Assembly: GCA_031265635.1 (NCBI GenBank)
Contig: JAISCK010000061.1
Span: 1 to 33,959 of the forward strand
From: Spirochaetaceae bacterium
GTDB taxonomy: Bacteria; Spirochaetota; Spirochaetia; Treponematales; Breznakiellaceae
DNA: 33,959 nucleotides
Reading direction: 5' to 3'
Numbering within the stretch: the stretch's first letter is position 1; the number at the start of each line of letters is the position of its first letter. Below, one piece after another: positions 1-8,074 of this stretch. The translations under genes and the position numbers were made by a program. The notes beneath the pieces are model-generated. The model ran no database searches. It saw only the letters and a program-made list of their open reading frames with translations, and was not told the origin of the DNA.

Positions 1-1
1 G

Positions 2-106
2 TATGCCTATGTTTCCCTGTACATCGCCGCCAGGGGCATGGACCAAAACTTTAATTCAATATATTCACGCCCGACATTTTTGGGCATATTGCGGCTTCCC
101 GATTAG
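2..106 (+). CDS. Possible 3' end of a gene entering from the left edge
   Basis: Reading from base 2, the frame stays open for 34 codons and closes with TAG at 104-106. The first residues (YAYVSLYIAARGMDQNFN) look protein-like, with alternating hydrophobic and charged residues. After about residue 20 the composition is less convincing. No domain can be named from so little. The other two forward frames are less protein-like. It could equally be non-coding DNA, so this is only a possibility. Confidence 0.2.
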   Translation, partial: YAYVSLYIAARGMDQNFNSIYSRPTFLGILRLPD

Positions 107-275
107 GGTGATTGTGATATAGCTGAAAAATCTTTTTTTGCAGAGTGTAGTCCGGGAAAATAATGTGATTGTGCTGGAAATATAGGGTTTCCGGTACTGT
201 CCATAATGAAGATTCTGTCTACTTAAAAGTCGGGATGTGGGTGTGGGCACTCCAAAACTGTTTCCGTTCAGCCGG
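107..275. other. Intergenic, AT-rich, no convincing gene
   Basis: No RNA gene or intrinsic terminator was recognised. The minus strand is open for 61 codons (65-250), but there is no ribosome binding site, and the product is a basic, low-complexity-looking peptide, so it is not called. The octamer TGATTGTG occurs twice here (about 109 and 160), and a small inverted repeat GGAAA/TTTCC lies near 176-192. Neither is strong. Confidence 0.4.
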
Positions 276-305
276 TTGACGTGGTAAACACCGGTCTGCT
301 ATATT
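276..305 (+). promoter_or_regulatory. Sigma-70-type promoter of ridA, predicting a leaderless mRNA
   Basis: TTGACG (276-281) and TATATT (300-305) are separated by 18 bp. A start about 7 bases after the -10 box would fall on or next to the A of the ridA ATG at 312. No Shine-Dalgarno sequence exists between the -10 box and the ATG, which agrees with leaderless or near-leaderless translation. The start position is inferred. Confidence 0.5.
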
Positions 306-311
306 TTTGTT

Positions 312-689
312 ATGAGCAGGATAATCGTTACTGAAAAAGCCCCGGCGGCAATAGGCCCTTATTCCCAGGCCCTGGTCAGCGGAAAACTTCTTTTTACGTC
401 GGGCCAGATACCCCTTGATCCCCGTACCGGAGAAGTTAGCGGAACCACGGTTGCCGAGCAGACCAGGCAGGTTATGAACAATCTGCGGGCCGTGCTGGAG
501 GCTGCCGGCACGTCTTTTGAACGGGTGATAAAAACCACCTGTTTTCTTGTGAACATGGATGATTTTTCGGTCTTTAACGGGATTTACGCCGAGTACTTTG
601 TCAATAAACCGGCCAGGTCCTGCGTCGCGGTAAAGGCGCTTCCCCGGAATGTACTGGTCGAGATTGAACTCGTCGCCGAAACAGACTAA
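312..689 (+). CDS. ridA: RidA family reactive intermediate deaminase
   Basis: The 125-aa product matches RidA/YjgF/TdcF proteins over its full usual length. The N-terminal IGPYSQA-type segment (about residues 14-20) is present. So are FTSGQIPLDP and the C-terminal ARSCVAVKALPRNVLVEIE, which carries the arginine that binds the substrate carboxylate in deaminating RidA proteins. These cytosolic homotrimers hydrolyse enamines and imines such as 2-aminoacrylate released by PLP enzymes, protecting other PLP enzymes. The gene stands alone and converges on the two-component regulator gene 29 bp downstream. The ATG at 312 has no ribosome binding site, but a promoter ends 6 bases before it. Family assignment is sure; the exact substrate is not. 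Confidence 0.95.
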   Translation: MSRIIVTEKAPAAIGPYSQALVSGKLLFTSGQIPLDPRTGEVSGTTVAEQTRQVMNNLRAVLEAAGTSFERVIKTTCFLVNMDDFSVFNGIYAEYFVNKPARSCVAVKALPRNVLVEIELVAETD

Positions 690-718
690 CGGAAATTGGG
701 CTTTTCCTTAAAGAGTCC

Positions 719-2107
719 TCAGTCATCATTTGGGCGCTTATTGTTTCTGCTTTCTTCTTCATCTTCCGCGTCCTCACCTGAAAGTTTGCGGTGCAGGGTT
801 TTGCGGCCTATGGCGAGGACTTCCGCGGCCCTGCTTTTGTTGCCTTTCTGGGCGGCCAGGGTATTCCGTATGATAATCTTCTCAGCCTCTTCCATGGTTG
901 AACCAAGGGGGATGCGTATCCAGCCGTCTTCGATATTGACCTGCAGGGTCGGGGGAAGATCCCCCAGGGTGATGATGTTTCCCTTGCACATAACCAGGGC
1001 GCTTTCTATGCAGTTGCGCAGTTCCCGCACATTGCCCGGCCAGCCATAGGCGTAGAGTCTTGACCGGGCCTTGTCGTCTATGCCGGTAACGTTCTTGCCG
1101 TTTTCTTCGGCGCATTCCCTGAGGAAGGCGCTTATAAGGAGGGGCAGGTCGTCCTTTCTTTCCCTGAGCGGCGGGACCTGTATGTTGACCACGTTGAGGC
1201 GGTAGTAAAGGTCCTCGCGAAAATTCCCTTTTTCGATATCCGCCTTGAGGTCTCTGTTGGTCGCCGCGATGATGCGCACGTCCACGTCAATGGTTTCTTC
1301 TCCCCCTACCCGCTCGAACTGCCTTTCCTGCAGCACCCTGAGGAGCTTTATCTGTATGTTCTGGTCTATATCGCCTATTTCGTCAAGAAAGAGGGTTCCC
1401 TCGTTGGCAAGCTCAAAGCGGCCTCTCTTGCGGGCGACGGCGCCGGTAAACGCGCCCTTTTCATGGCCAAAGAGTTCGCTTTCCAGGAGGCTCGCGGCCA
1501 GCGCCGCGCAATGAACCTTGACAAGGGGGCCTAGAGCCCTGGGCGAAAGTTCATGAATGGCGTTGGCCACAAGTTCCTTGCCCACTCCCGATTCTCCGGT
1601 GATGAGTATGGACGCCCTGGTCGGCGCGGCGCGGTTTATGGTATCAAAAACCCGGCGCATGGGAAGGCTTGAGCCTATCATGGCCTTAAAATGCTTTTCC
1701 CGCTCCAGCTCTTCTTCCAGGCGGTGGTGCTGTATGGCAAGTTCCCGGTTGGCGAGGGCCCGTTTGACAAGAAGCGAAAGGCGGTCAAGGTTCACGGGCT
1801 TGGTGAGAAAGTCATAGGCGCCGTTTCGCATGGCGTCTACGGCGTTCTCGACAGTACCGTGGCCGGTAAGTACGATGACAGGAACGCCGGGAGTTTCCGC
1901 CCCTATGCGGCGGAGCAGTTCTTCTCCGGAAAGGCCGGGCATTTTAAGGTCGGTGATCACAAGGTCAATGTCGCCTTTTTCAAAACGCTTCCACGCTTCC
2001 TCTCCGTCCCGGGAAGTAACCACATCATGGCCGTCCATACGCAGCGCGTCGGCCAGTCCTTCGCGTATGTTTTTTTCGTCATCGGCTACAAGCAGTCTGA
2101 AGCGCAT
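719..2107 (-). CDS. atoC: Sigma-54-dependent response regulator, NtrC/AtoC type
   Basis: About 462 aa in three parts. The receiver domain (about 1-120) has acidic pocket D9-D10, phosphoacceptor D53 in VITDLKMPG and K103 in LTKP. The AAA+ sigma-54 activation domain has Walker A GESGVGKE, the sigma-54 contact loop GAFTGA and Walker B LFLDEIGD. A Fis-type helix-turn-helix sits at the C-terminus (NKSRAAEVLAIGRKTLHRKL). It should activate RpoN promoters when phosphorylated by the kinase encoded just upstream. The two genes overlap as TGATG: the kinase stop at 2109-2107 shares a base with this ATG at 2107, and GGAGAGG lies upstream. A TTG three bases earlier is a less likely start. No clear -24/-12 promoter was seen in this window, so its targets are elsewhere. 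Confidence 0.93.
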   Translation of the reverse strand: MRFRLLVADDEKNIREGLADALRMDGHDVVTSRDGEEAWKRFEKGDIDLVITDLKMPGLSGEELLRRIGAETPGVPVIVLTGHGTVENAVDAMRNGAYDFLTKPVNLDRLSLLVKRALANRELAIQHHRLEEELEREKHFKAMIGSSLPMRRVFDTINRAAPTRASILITGESGVGKELVANAIHELSPRALGPLVKVHCAALAASLLESELFGHEKGAFTGAVARKRGRFELANEGTLFLDEIGDIDQNIQIKLLRVLQERQFERVGGEETIDVDVRIIAATNRDLKADIEKGNFREDLYYRLNVVNIQVPPLRERKDDLPLLISAFLRECAEENGKNVTGIDDKARSRLYAYGWPGNVRELRNCIESALVMCKGNIITLGDLPPTLQVNIEDGWIRIPLGSTMEEAEKIIIRNTLAAQKGNKSRAAEVLAIGRKTLHRKLSGEDAEDEEESRNNKRPNDD

Positions 2108-3291
2108 CAAACACCATCCTCTCCGGCCGTATCCCTGGTATAGGAAATGAGCCTGGTCGTTGTTCTGGGCAGGGGCAGCGTAATCTGGAAACTAGTCCCC
2201 TTCCCTTCTTTTGAATTTACCGTTATTTCGCCCTGGTGTTCCTTTATGATTTTGAACACCAGGGTAAGCCCCAGGCCCGAACCGCTTTCTTTAGTGGTAT
2301 AATAGGGTTCGAAAATCTTGGAAAGATTTTCCTCGGGTATCCCTACACCGGTATCGCTGATATGTATGTACACTTCGCTCTCCGACGCTTCGGTTTTTAT
2401 GGAAAGCACCCCGCCGCTGTCCATGGCGGCCATGGCGTTTTTGATAAGGTTAAGGAGGGCCTGTTTCATATAACGCTCGTCGAATTCTATTGAAGCGAGG
2501 TCCCCGGCAAGGTCAAGCCTTGTCTCGATATGGGCCGCTTCAAGCTCAAAGCGGACAAAATCCACGAGGTCCTGTATGAGGGCGTTGATGTCCCCTTCCC
2601 TGACCTCAATGTTCATGGGCCTGACCGCGAAGAGAAAATCAACAACGATATGGTTGAGCCTGTCTATTTCCTCGTTCACCACGCTGAGGTACTTGTCGAG
2701 AACACCCCTCTGGTTCCGGGGAAGTTTTTTGATGGCTTTCTGGATGAGCTGTATATGAATCGATATTGAACCGAGGGGGTTTTTTATTTCATGGGCGACT
2801 CCCGCGGCAAGGGTGGTAAGGCTCGCCAGATTTTCCGCCCTGCGGAGCCGGGCTTCCCGCGTTTTGCGTTCAGTGATTTCCTGCACATGAACCAGCGAAC
2901 CGGTAACATGGCCGTCCTTGACCAGGGGAAGCACGCTGACGCTCAAAAGGCGGCGTATGCCTTTTATCTCGACAGTAAATTCCCTGTCCAGGGCCTTGTC
3001 GCCGTTTCGCAGGGTATGCTCAAGGAATTCGGCTATTGTATCGTCCCGGACAGAGGCCCATACAGGCTGGCCTCCGGGCTCATAGGCGCCTATGGGCAGG
3101 TAATGTTCGGCGTATTTATTGGTCAGGATGAGGTTGTGGTTCTGGTCGCAGACAAGGACCCCTTCGGTAAGGGAATTCATCACGGTTTCGAGCCGGTCTA
3201 TTTCTCCGGCGGACTGGATGAGCAGTTCTTCAACCTGGTCCCTGGTAAGTTTGGCAAGTTTTTTCAGCGCCCGCTCAATAAAATACCGCAT
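2107..3291 (-). CDS. atoS: Soluble PAS-domain sensor histidine kinase, NtrB/AtoS-like
   Basis: 394 aa with no membrane segment, so the signal is sensed in the cytoplasm. A PAS domain spans about residues 33-140 (LTEGVLVCDQNHNLILTNKYA). HisKA follows with phosphoacceptor H167 in VAHEIKNPLG. The HATPase region has the N box LLNLIKNA, G1 DTGVGIPEE, F box IFEPYYTTK and G2 GSGLGL. It should phosphorylate D53 of the regulator encoded next. ATG at 3291 is preceded by GAGGAT. The gene lies 6 bp after the holB-like gene and overlaps the regulator gene, so the pair is co-transcribed with murG-cvpA-holB. The signal is unknown. An envelope link is suggested only by the operon. Confidence 0.93.
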   Translation of the reverse strand: MRYFIERALKKLAKLTRDQVEELLIQSAGEIDRLETVMNSLTEGVLVCDQNHNLILTNKYAEHYLPIGAYEPGGQPVWASVRDDTIAEFLEHTLRNGDKALDREFTVEIKGIRRLLSVSVLPLVKDGHVTGSLVHVQEITERKTREARLRRAENLASLTTLAAGVAHEIKNPLGSISIHIQLIQKAIKKLPRNQRGVLDKYLSVVNEEIDRLNHIVVDFLFAVRPMNIEVREGDINALIQDLVDFVRFELEAAHIETRLDLAGDLASIEFDERYMKQALLNLIKNAMAAMDSGGVLSIKTEASESEVYIHISDTGVGIPEENLSKIFEPYYTTKESGSGLGLTLVFKIIKEHQGEITVNSKEGKGTSFQITLPLPRTTTRLISYTRDTAGEDGV

Positions 3292-3297
3292 ATATCC

Positions 3298-4632
3298 TCA
3301 CTGCCCGCCTGAACGCAGGACGGGCCCCGGGGGAAACACCGGGCAGGAGACGAGCCCCTCTTTTAATTCCACAAAGAGCCGTTCCAGCGCCAGGGAAGGA
3401 TTCTGGTTATACACCATGTGGGCGTTTCCCGCGTCGCTGATTCTTTTTAAGGCATACTCGCGGAACACAAGAGCCTCGGGTCCGCCGTCCCTAAGCGCGC
3501 CTGAAATAAGGAACAAAAGCCGGGCAAGAAAACGGCCAAAAAGGCCCCGTACCTTGAACCTGCCGGCACGTTTCATGAGTTCGCCGATAAGCTCTCCCAT
3601 GTCAACGGGACGGCCAAGCCCGCCCTCTTCGGCCAGGGGGCTTGCGTATTTTCCCAGGGCCAGCAGCACCGGGGAAACGCCGTCCCGTTCCCGCCGGGAG
3701 GAAAAAGCCCCGGCCGCGAAGGACGCGGCGAACCACGCCGCCAGGGGAAGGAGTTCTTCTTCGGAAGGGGGAATAAAGGCGTTAAGGTAGTCCGTGAGCG
3801 TTCCCGGCAATACGCCGTCTTTGTCCCTGAATACCCTGCGCAGCACTTCTTCTTCCACGGCCTTTTCGCGCCGGACAAAACGGTACACCCTGAGCCGCGA
3901 GCGTATGGTGGGGAGCAGGTCTCCCTCGCGCACCGCGCAGAGTACGATGACAAGGTAGGGCGGCGGTTCTTCAAGAATTTTAAGCAGTGAATTTCTGGCC
4001 CCTTCCTGCATGCGGTCGGCGTTCTCGATGATGAGAATTTTTCTTTTGCCTCCGGGCGCGAGACGGCTCCAGTAAGCGGCCCGCCGTATCAGGTCAACAG
4101 GTATGCGTCCGCTGACGCCTTCGGCTTCAAGATCAACGGCAAGGGAAAGCACGGTATCGGCAAGGACCAAAAGCGCCCCGTCTTCAGGCGACCGGGAGAA
4201 ATCCTCAAGTTTTTCGTCCAGGTCAAGAAGGACGCCGTTAATTTTTTTCAGCTTGGAGTCCCCTTCCCAGAGTACGGGGGAAAAACGGAGAAGGAGCTTC
4301 CGCACGGCCCGTATGAACAGAAGCCGCGTTGAACTGTTGGCGCGGTCCTTTGCGAGGCTGTGCCTGCACGCGGCGATTTCAGCCGAGAAGGGTTTGGAAC
4401 CCAGGACCAGCATGTCCTGGCTGCCGAGATGGCGGTGGGAAGCGCAGGAAGGGCAGAGGCAGTTCCAGCTTCCGTTTTCGCTGCAGGAAAGGACGCGGCC
4501 AAGTTCCAGGGCGGCGCTGCCCTTTCCCGACGCCTCGGGCCCGGCAAAAAGTATTGAAGGGGCGAGTTTTTCCCCTTCAATATCCCGGATAAGCTGGTTT
4601 GTTATCTCCTGGCCAAGTATGTTCTCAAACAT
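3298..4632 (-). CDS. holB: DNA polymerase III delta'-type clamp loader ATPase
   Basis: 444 aa. An AAA+ fold is indicated by Walker A GPEASGKGS (residues 31-39) and a sensor region ENADRMQEGARNSLLKILEEPP, typical of delta'/tau subunits. C50, C58, C60 and C63 form a likely zinc site, as in clamp loader subunits. The usual SRC trigger motif reads SRL (PTIRSRLRVYRF), so the arginine is kept but the cysteine is lost. The protein is longer than E. coli delta' (about 330 aa), with an insert of roughly 100 residues between the zinc module and the second half of the ATPase core. Its role would be loading the beta clamp with DnaX. The gene sits between cvpA (11 bp) and the kinase (6 bp). An alternative label is simply 'DnaX/HolB-like ATPase'. 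Confidence 0.8.
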   Translation of the reverse strand: MFENILGQEITNQLIRDIEGEKLAPSILFAGPEASGKGSAALELGRVLSCSENGSWNCLCPSCASHRHLGSQDMLVLGSKPFSAEIAACRHSLAKDRANSSTRLLFIRAVRKLLLRFSPVLWEGDSKLKKINGVLLDLDEKLEDFSRSPEDGALLVLADTVLSLAVDLEAEGVSGRIPVDLIRRAAYWSRLAPGGKRKILIIENADRMQEGARNSLLKILEEPPPYLVIVLCAVREGDLLPTIRSRLRVYRFVRREKAVEEEVLRRVFRDKDGVLPGTLTDYLNAFIPPSEEELLPLAAWFAASFAAGAFSSRRERDGVSPVLLALGKYASPLAEEGGLGRPVDMGELIGELMKRAGRFKVRGLFGRFLARLLFLISGALRDGGPEALVFREYALKRISDAGNAHMVYNQNPSLALERLFVELKEGLVSCPVFPPGPVLRSGGQ

Positions 4633-4643
4633 CGTTTCCCCGC

Positions 4644-5126
4644 TCAGGCCGCTCGGCGCATCAGGAATTCCCTGAAAGCGCCGATAAGCGGAATGAGGTG
4701 CCTGGCGAAAAAACTGCTTTCCAGCAGTTCGCCGGTCCTAAAAACAGGCTGGACATATATAATAAAAATCAAAATTGAAATAACGGCAAAACCTTCAACA
4801 AAACCGAAAATAAAACCCAAAAGCCGGTCCAGCCAGACAAGGCTGATGCGTATGATTATATCCCTGAGCATATATTCGACTATCTTAACCAGTATGAAGA
4901 TGAGTACGAAGATGCCCACAAAGGAAAGTATTTCGGGAATGAAACGCATGGCAAGGGAATTCCTTACAAAGGCGGCTCCGCCCCGGTAGAGAAAAAAAGC
5001 GCCGGTAATGCTGAGAAGCAGGGCGGCCATGGACATCACTTCCTCTATGAGTCCCCGCAGGGTACAGCGTATGATGATGATGGCAAGGAGGCCGGCAAAA
5101 ATAAAATCCAGAACCGTAAAACTCAT
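4644..5126 (-). CDS. cvpA: CvpA family inner-membrane protein
   Basis: 160 aa with four hydrophobic spans (about 7-25, 29-48, 63-85 and 100-125), matching the CvpA/colicin V production family. The opening VLDFIFAGLLAIIIIRCTLRGLIEEV and the later LDRLLGFIFGFVEGFAVI are typical of it. The frame is open far upstream, but ATG at 5126 is the sensible start: it overlaps the murG stop as ATGA (5126-5123), and longer versions would run through murG in the wrong frame. CvpA proteins affect envelope integrity and biofilm or colicin-related phenotypes; their biochemical role is unsettled. Translational coupling with murG suggests an envelope function here. Confidence 0.85.
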   Translation of the reverse strand: MSFTVLDFIFAGLLAIIIIRCTLRGLIEEVMSMAALLLSITGAFFLYRGGAAFVRNSLAMRFIPEILSFVGIFVLIFILVKIVEYMLRDIIIRISLVWLDRLLGFIFGFVEGFAVISILIFIIYVQPVFRTGELLESSFFARHLIPLIGAFREFLMRRAA

Positions 5127-6214
5127 GACGCGCTCCCGCCTATGGAATGTACCATGGTTTCGGCGATACAAGAGGCCGCGCTGGTCCTGCCCGTTTCCTC
5201 GGAACAGGCGGCCATGGCGGCCAGCTTTCCGGCGTCGTCCGCGAGGGCGAGTACGCGGGAAAGGCCCTGCCCGTTCCGCAGCTCTTCGGGAGAAAGAACT
5301 ATGGCGGCGCCGGCCTTTCTGAACACTTCGGCGTTTTCCACCTGATCGCCCCTGGTTCCCCTTCCCCGCAAGGGTATGAGAACCATGGGCCTGCCCAGGA
5401 CAGCGCATTCCCAGAGAGTGCCCGCGCCGCTCCTGCCGAGGACCAGGTCTGACGCGGCAAGCACATGGGGCATTTCCCGGTTAAGGTACTGGCAGGGCCT
5501 GTAGCTTTCCGTAGCGGCCGGGGCCTCCCATTTGTTTCCCGTCTGATGCACCACGGTAAAACGGGACACAAGGCCGGGCAGCCACGCGGCGACCAGTTCG
5601 TTGATTTCCAGGGCGCCCTGGCTTCCCCCAAGAACAAGCAGTACGGGCTTTTTGTTTGCGAGGCCGAGAAAGGCCCGCCCTGTTTCCCGGTCGGCCTTGA
5701 AAAAGGCCCCGCGCACGGGATTGCCCGATACTTTTACCCGGGAGGCGTATTTTCCAAGGCGGCGCGCGGTTTCGCCGTAGGCGGTAAAAATTACCCTGGC
5801 AAAGCGGGCGTTTATCCGTGTCGCCAGTCCCGGACTCAGATCCGACTCGTGGGTAAAGACCGGAATCCCCAGGGACCGGGCAGCGGCGCAGGGAGCCACG
5901 CTCACAAAACCGCCCTTGGAAAAGAGCGCCGAGGGCCTTTCTTTTTTTAATATACGGCGGGAGGCAAAAAAGCCCGCAAGAACCCTGAACATGTCGGGAA
6001 CGTTTTTAAGGGTAACATAGCGGCGGAGTTTTCCGGCTGGAACGCCGTAAAAGGAAATGCCCGCTTCCTCAACAATGGACCTGTCCATGCCGTTACGGGA
6101 ACCTATCCAAAAGACCGTCATCCCGGAATCCGCGGTTTTAAGGGCCTCGGCCACGGCTATACCGGGATAGATATGTCCTCCGGTTCCCCCTCCGGTCAGG
6201 GCTATTTTAAGCAT
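5123..6214 (-). CDS. murG: UDP-GlcNAc:undecaprenyl-PP-MurNAc-pentapeptide GlcNAc transferase
   Basis: 363 aa, full length for MurG. The N-terminal glycine loop GGGTGGHIYPG (residues 8-18), the central GGSQGALEIN and the UDP-binding GRSGAGTLWE segment are all present. It makes lipid II from lipid I at the cytoplasmic face of the inner membrane. The gene starts 35 bp after the cyclase gene and overlaps cvpA by 4 bp, so it heads the compact part of the operon. No damage is visible. Confidence 0.97.
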   Translation of the reverse strand: MLKIALTGGGTGGHIYPGIAVAEALKTADSGMTVFWIGSRNGMDRSIVEEAGISFYGVPAGKLRRYVTLKNVPDMFRVLAGFFASRRILKKERPSALFSKGGFVSVAPCAAARSLGIPVFTHESDLSPGLATRINARFARVIFTAYGETARRLGKYASRVKVSGNPVRGAFFKADRETGRAFLGLANKKPVLLVLGGSQGALEINELVAAWLPGLVSRFTVVHQTGNKWEAPAATESYRPCQYLNREMPHVLAASDLVLGRSGAGTLWECAVLGRPMVLIPLRGRGTRGDQVENAEVFRKAGAAIVLSPEELRNGQGLSRVLALADDAGKLAAMAACSEETGRTSAASCIAETMVHSIGGSAS

Positions 6215-6249
6215 GCGTATACAATACAGGATTTTTCTGTTTTCCGCAA

Positions 6250-7908
6250 TTATAGGGAATTCACCCTGCCGGGACCGGCCGGGTCATCCAGTTTGGCCAT
6301 ACACTGGCCCATATAGGCAAGGGTGGCGCCGTCTTCCGGGAGAAGTTCCAGGACCTTGCGGAAGTTCAGCAGGGCTTCCGAGTATTTCTTTTTTCTGAAA
6401 CTCATCATCCCTTCCTCAAAGAAGCGGTTCGCCTTCATCTTGAGTTCAAGGATGTCGGGAGTTACGGCGTCGAGTATTTCGTAGAAAGGTATGGGCGTAC
6501 TCTTGCCCCGCAGCTTTACCGCGCCGAGATAGCGGTACATATACGCGCCCGGATTTTCAAGCTGCTTAAAGGTATCTCCGGAAATAACCAGCGATACATT
6601 GTAGGCCTTGCACATGCCCTCGATGCGGCTCGCCAGGTTTACCGCGTCGGAAATAACCGTACTCTGCATGCGGTCCTCGACGCCCACAACGCCTATCATA
6701 AGGGGGCCCGTATGTATGCCTATGCCCATGGAAAGGGGCCTGTAGCCCATATTTGCCCGGTGGCCGTTGTATTCAAGTATCTTTTTCTGAATCTCTATGG
6801 CCGAGCGCACGGCCTGGTCCGCGCCGTTGTTCTGGGGAAAGAGGGCCATGATGGCGTCGCCTATGTACTTGTCCACAAAGCCCCCGTTCGCGCTGATAAT
6901 GGGAACAATGCGGGAAAGATAGGAATTGATGAATTTGAAACTCTCCTCGGTGGAGAGGTTTTCCATCAGGGCTGAAAACTGCCTGATGTCGGAAAAGAAA
7001 ATGGTCATCTCTTTTTCAACATGGTCCCCCAGTTTAAGGTCGGCGACGGAGACACGGTTCAATATTTTAAGAAAGGCCTGGGGTACAAAGGGACTGTACT
7101 CATCGGAATCCTCAGGGGTGATTTTCTTTTCCTTGTCGTCAAAATCCAGGGGCATTTCAATCGCGTCTTCGGCAAGGGGCGCGGCAAGAGGCTCGGCGGG
7201 GGAAAACGCGGCGTCAGGCGCGGCGTCAGGTACCGCGTCAGGCACGGCGTCCGGCTTCTGGTTGTAAGAACCTTTAAGGTCAAGGCAGTTCCACAGAAAC
7301 CATGACATGGTCCAGAACAGGACGCCTAAAAGGGTATAGCCTGAAAGAAGGGAAAGGCCGGTAAAGAATATACATACCGAAAGATAGATATAGCTTGGCC
7401 CCGGTTTTTTCCGCCCTCCCCTGTACCGGTACTGGCGAAACAGGGCAAGGAAAAGTTCGCAGCCAAGGGCCGCCGCGGCAAAGCCGTTGACCGGCCTCCC
7501 GGAAAGCAGGACCGCCGGAAAGGGAACGATGCTTAAAAAAACAAGAAGCGCGTTTTCTTTCCGCGAGGCTCCCCTCCCCCCGAGATGCCAGGAAAGCAGG
7601 TTAAATGAACAAAGAAAAAACAGAAACAGGCCGGTAAAACAAAATAGGGAACCCAGGCCGGTAAAGCCAAAAAAGGCGGCAAAAAAACCAAGGACCGCGA
7701 CAAACTGGGCGGCCGCGCTGATAATCCTCAGCCGGCCGGCGGCCTTTCCGGCAGCGGGCCGGGAGGAAATTCCCCGGCGGAACAGGCAGGCGGCGGAAAG
7801 CAGCAGCAGCCCGGCAAGGCAGCCCAGGAAAAAAGTACGGGCCCCTTCAACATTTATATCCGCGGCGCGGGAAATCCAGGCAATAGTATAGATCCCTTGG
7901 TTTTTCAT
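6250..7908 (-). CDS. Membrane-anchored class III adenylate cyclase with TPR-like tail
   Basis: 552 aa. The N-terminal half carries about six hydrophobic spans (roughly 25-43, 65-82, 88-105, 120-136, 142-157, 172-205). A Pro/Ala/Asp linker follows (220-245), encoded by a 12-base tandem repeat. The cyclase catalytic domain is at about 298-480: metal ligands D307 (FSDIRQFS) and D351 (YIGDAIM), purine-selecting K347 and T417, and transition-state N424 and R428 are all present. The K/T pair fits cAMP rather than cGMP synthesis. Residues 493-545 resemble a single TPR pair (EEGMMSFRKKKYSEALLNFRKVLELLPEDGATLAYMGQ). ATG at 7908 follows GAGGAT. It heads the murG operon and diverges from the LuxR-type gene. 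Confidence 0.9.
   Translation of the reverse strand: MKNQGIYTIAWISRAADINVEGARTFFLGCLAGLLLLSAACLFRRGISSRPAAGKAAGRLRIISAAAQFVAVLGFFAAFFGFTGLGSLFCFTGLFLFFLCSFNLLSWHLGGRGASRKENALLVFLSIVPFPAVLLSGRPVNGFAAAALGCELFLALFRQYRYRGGRKKPGPSYIYLSVCIFFTGLSLLSGYTLLGVLFWTMSWFLWNCLDLKGSYNQKPDAVPDAVPDAAPDAAFSPAEPLAAPLAEDAIEMPLDFDDKEKKITPEDSDEYSPFVPQAFLKILNRVSVADLKLGDHVEKEMTIFFSDIRQFSALMENLSTEESFKFINSYLSRIVPIISANGGFVDKYIGDAIMALFPQNNGADQAVRSAIEIQKKILEYNGHRANMGYRPLSMGIGIHTGPLMIGVVGVEDRMQSTVISDAVNLASRIEGMCKAYNVSLVISGDTFKQLENPGAYMYRYLGAVKLRGKSTPIPFYEILDAVTPDILELKMKANRFFEEGMMSFRKKKYSEALLNFRKVLELLPEDGATLAYMGQCMAKLDDPAGPGRVNSL
7211..7258. repeat. Four tandem 12-bp units inside the cyclase linker
   Basis: Units begin at 7211, 7223, 7235 and 7247, each starting GCGTC[A/C]GG. 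On the minus strand they encode the PDAV/PDAA linker repeats between the membrane half and the cyclase domain. The 12-bp unit preserves the frame, so copy number could vary without breaking the gene. Confidence 0.8.
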
Positions 7909-8074
7909 ATCCTCGATTGAAATACTATATGAAAATAATTAAAAATTGAAGGGTAAAAAACCGATTTATGCTCTTTTAATGATTTTTTTCGTGAATTTAC
8001 CCTGATATGAGGGGATTTTTTCCATGCTTTTCCACTACTATGTTTCCTAATAATTTCGCGGACGGGGATAGTAT
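7909..8074. promoter_or_regulatory. Divergent control region with inverted repeat GGGTAAA/TTTACCC
   Basis: This AT-rich region separates the cyclase gene (minus) from the LuxR-type gene (plus). A perfect 7-bp inverted repeat, GGGTAAA (7951-7957) and TTTACCC (7996-8002), is centred about 45 bp apart, roughly four helical turns. A minus-strand TATAGT (7929-7924) could be the cyclase -10 box, though its -35 is poor. No strong plus-strand promoter is obvious. The repeat is a possible regulator site; this is inference. Confidence 0.35.

Noticed and set aside
65..250. 61-codon minus-strand frame at the left edge
   Set aside because: No ribosome binding site, odd basic composition, no recognisable family, and it lies in AT-rich DNA that looks intergenic.
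5127..5408. Long N-terminal extension of the CvpA frame
   Set aside because: It is the out-of-frame shadow of murG; the ATGA overlap at 5126-5123 marks the true start.
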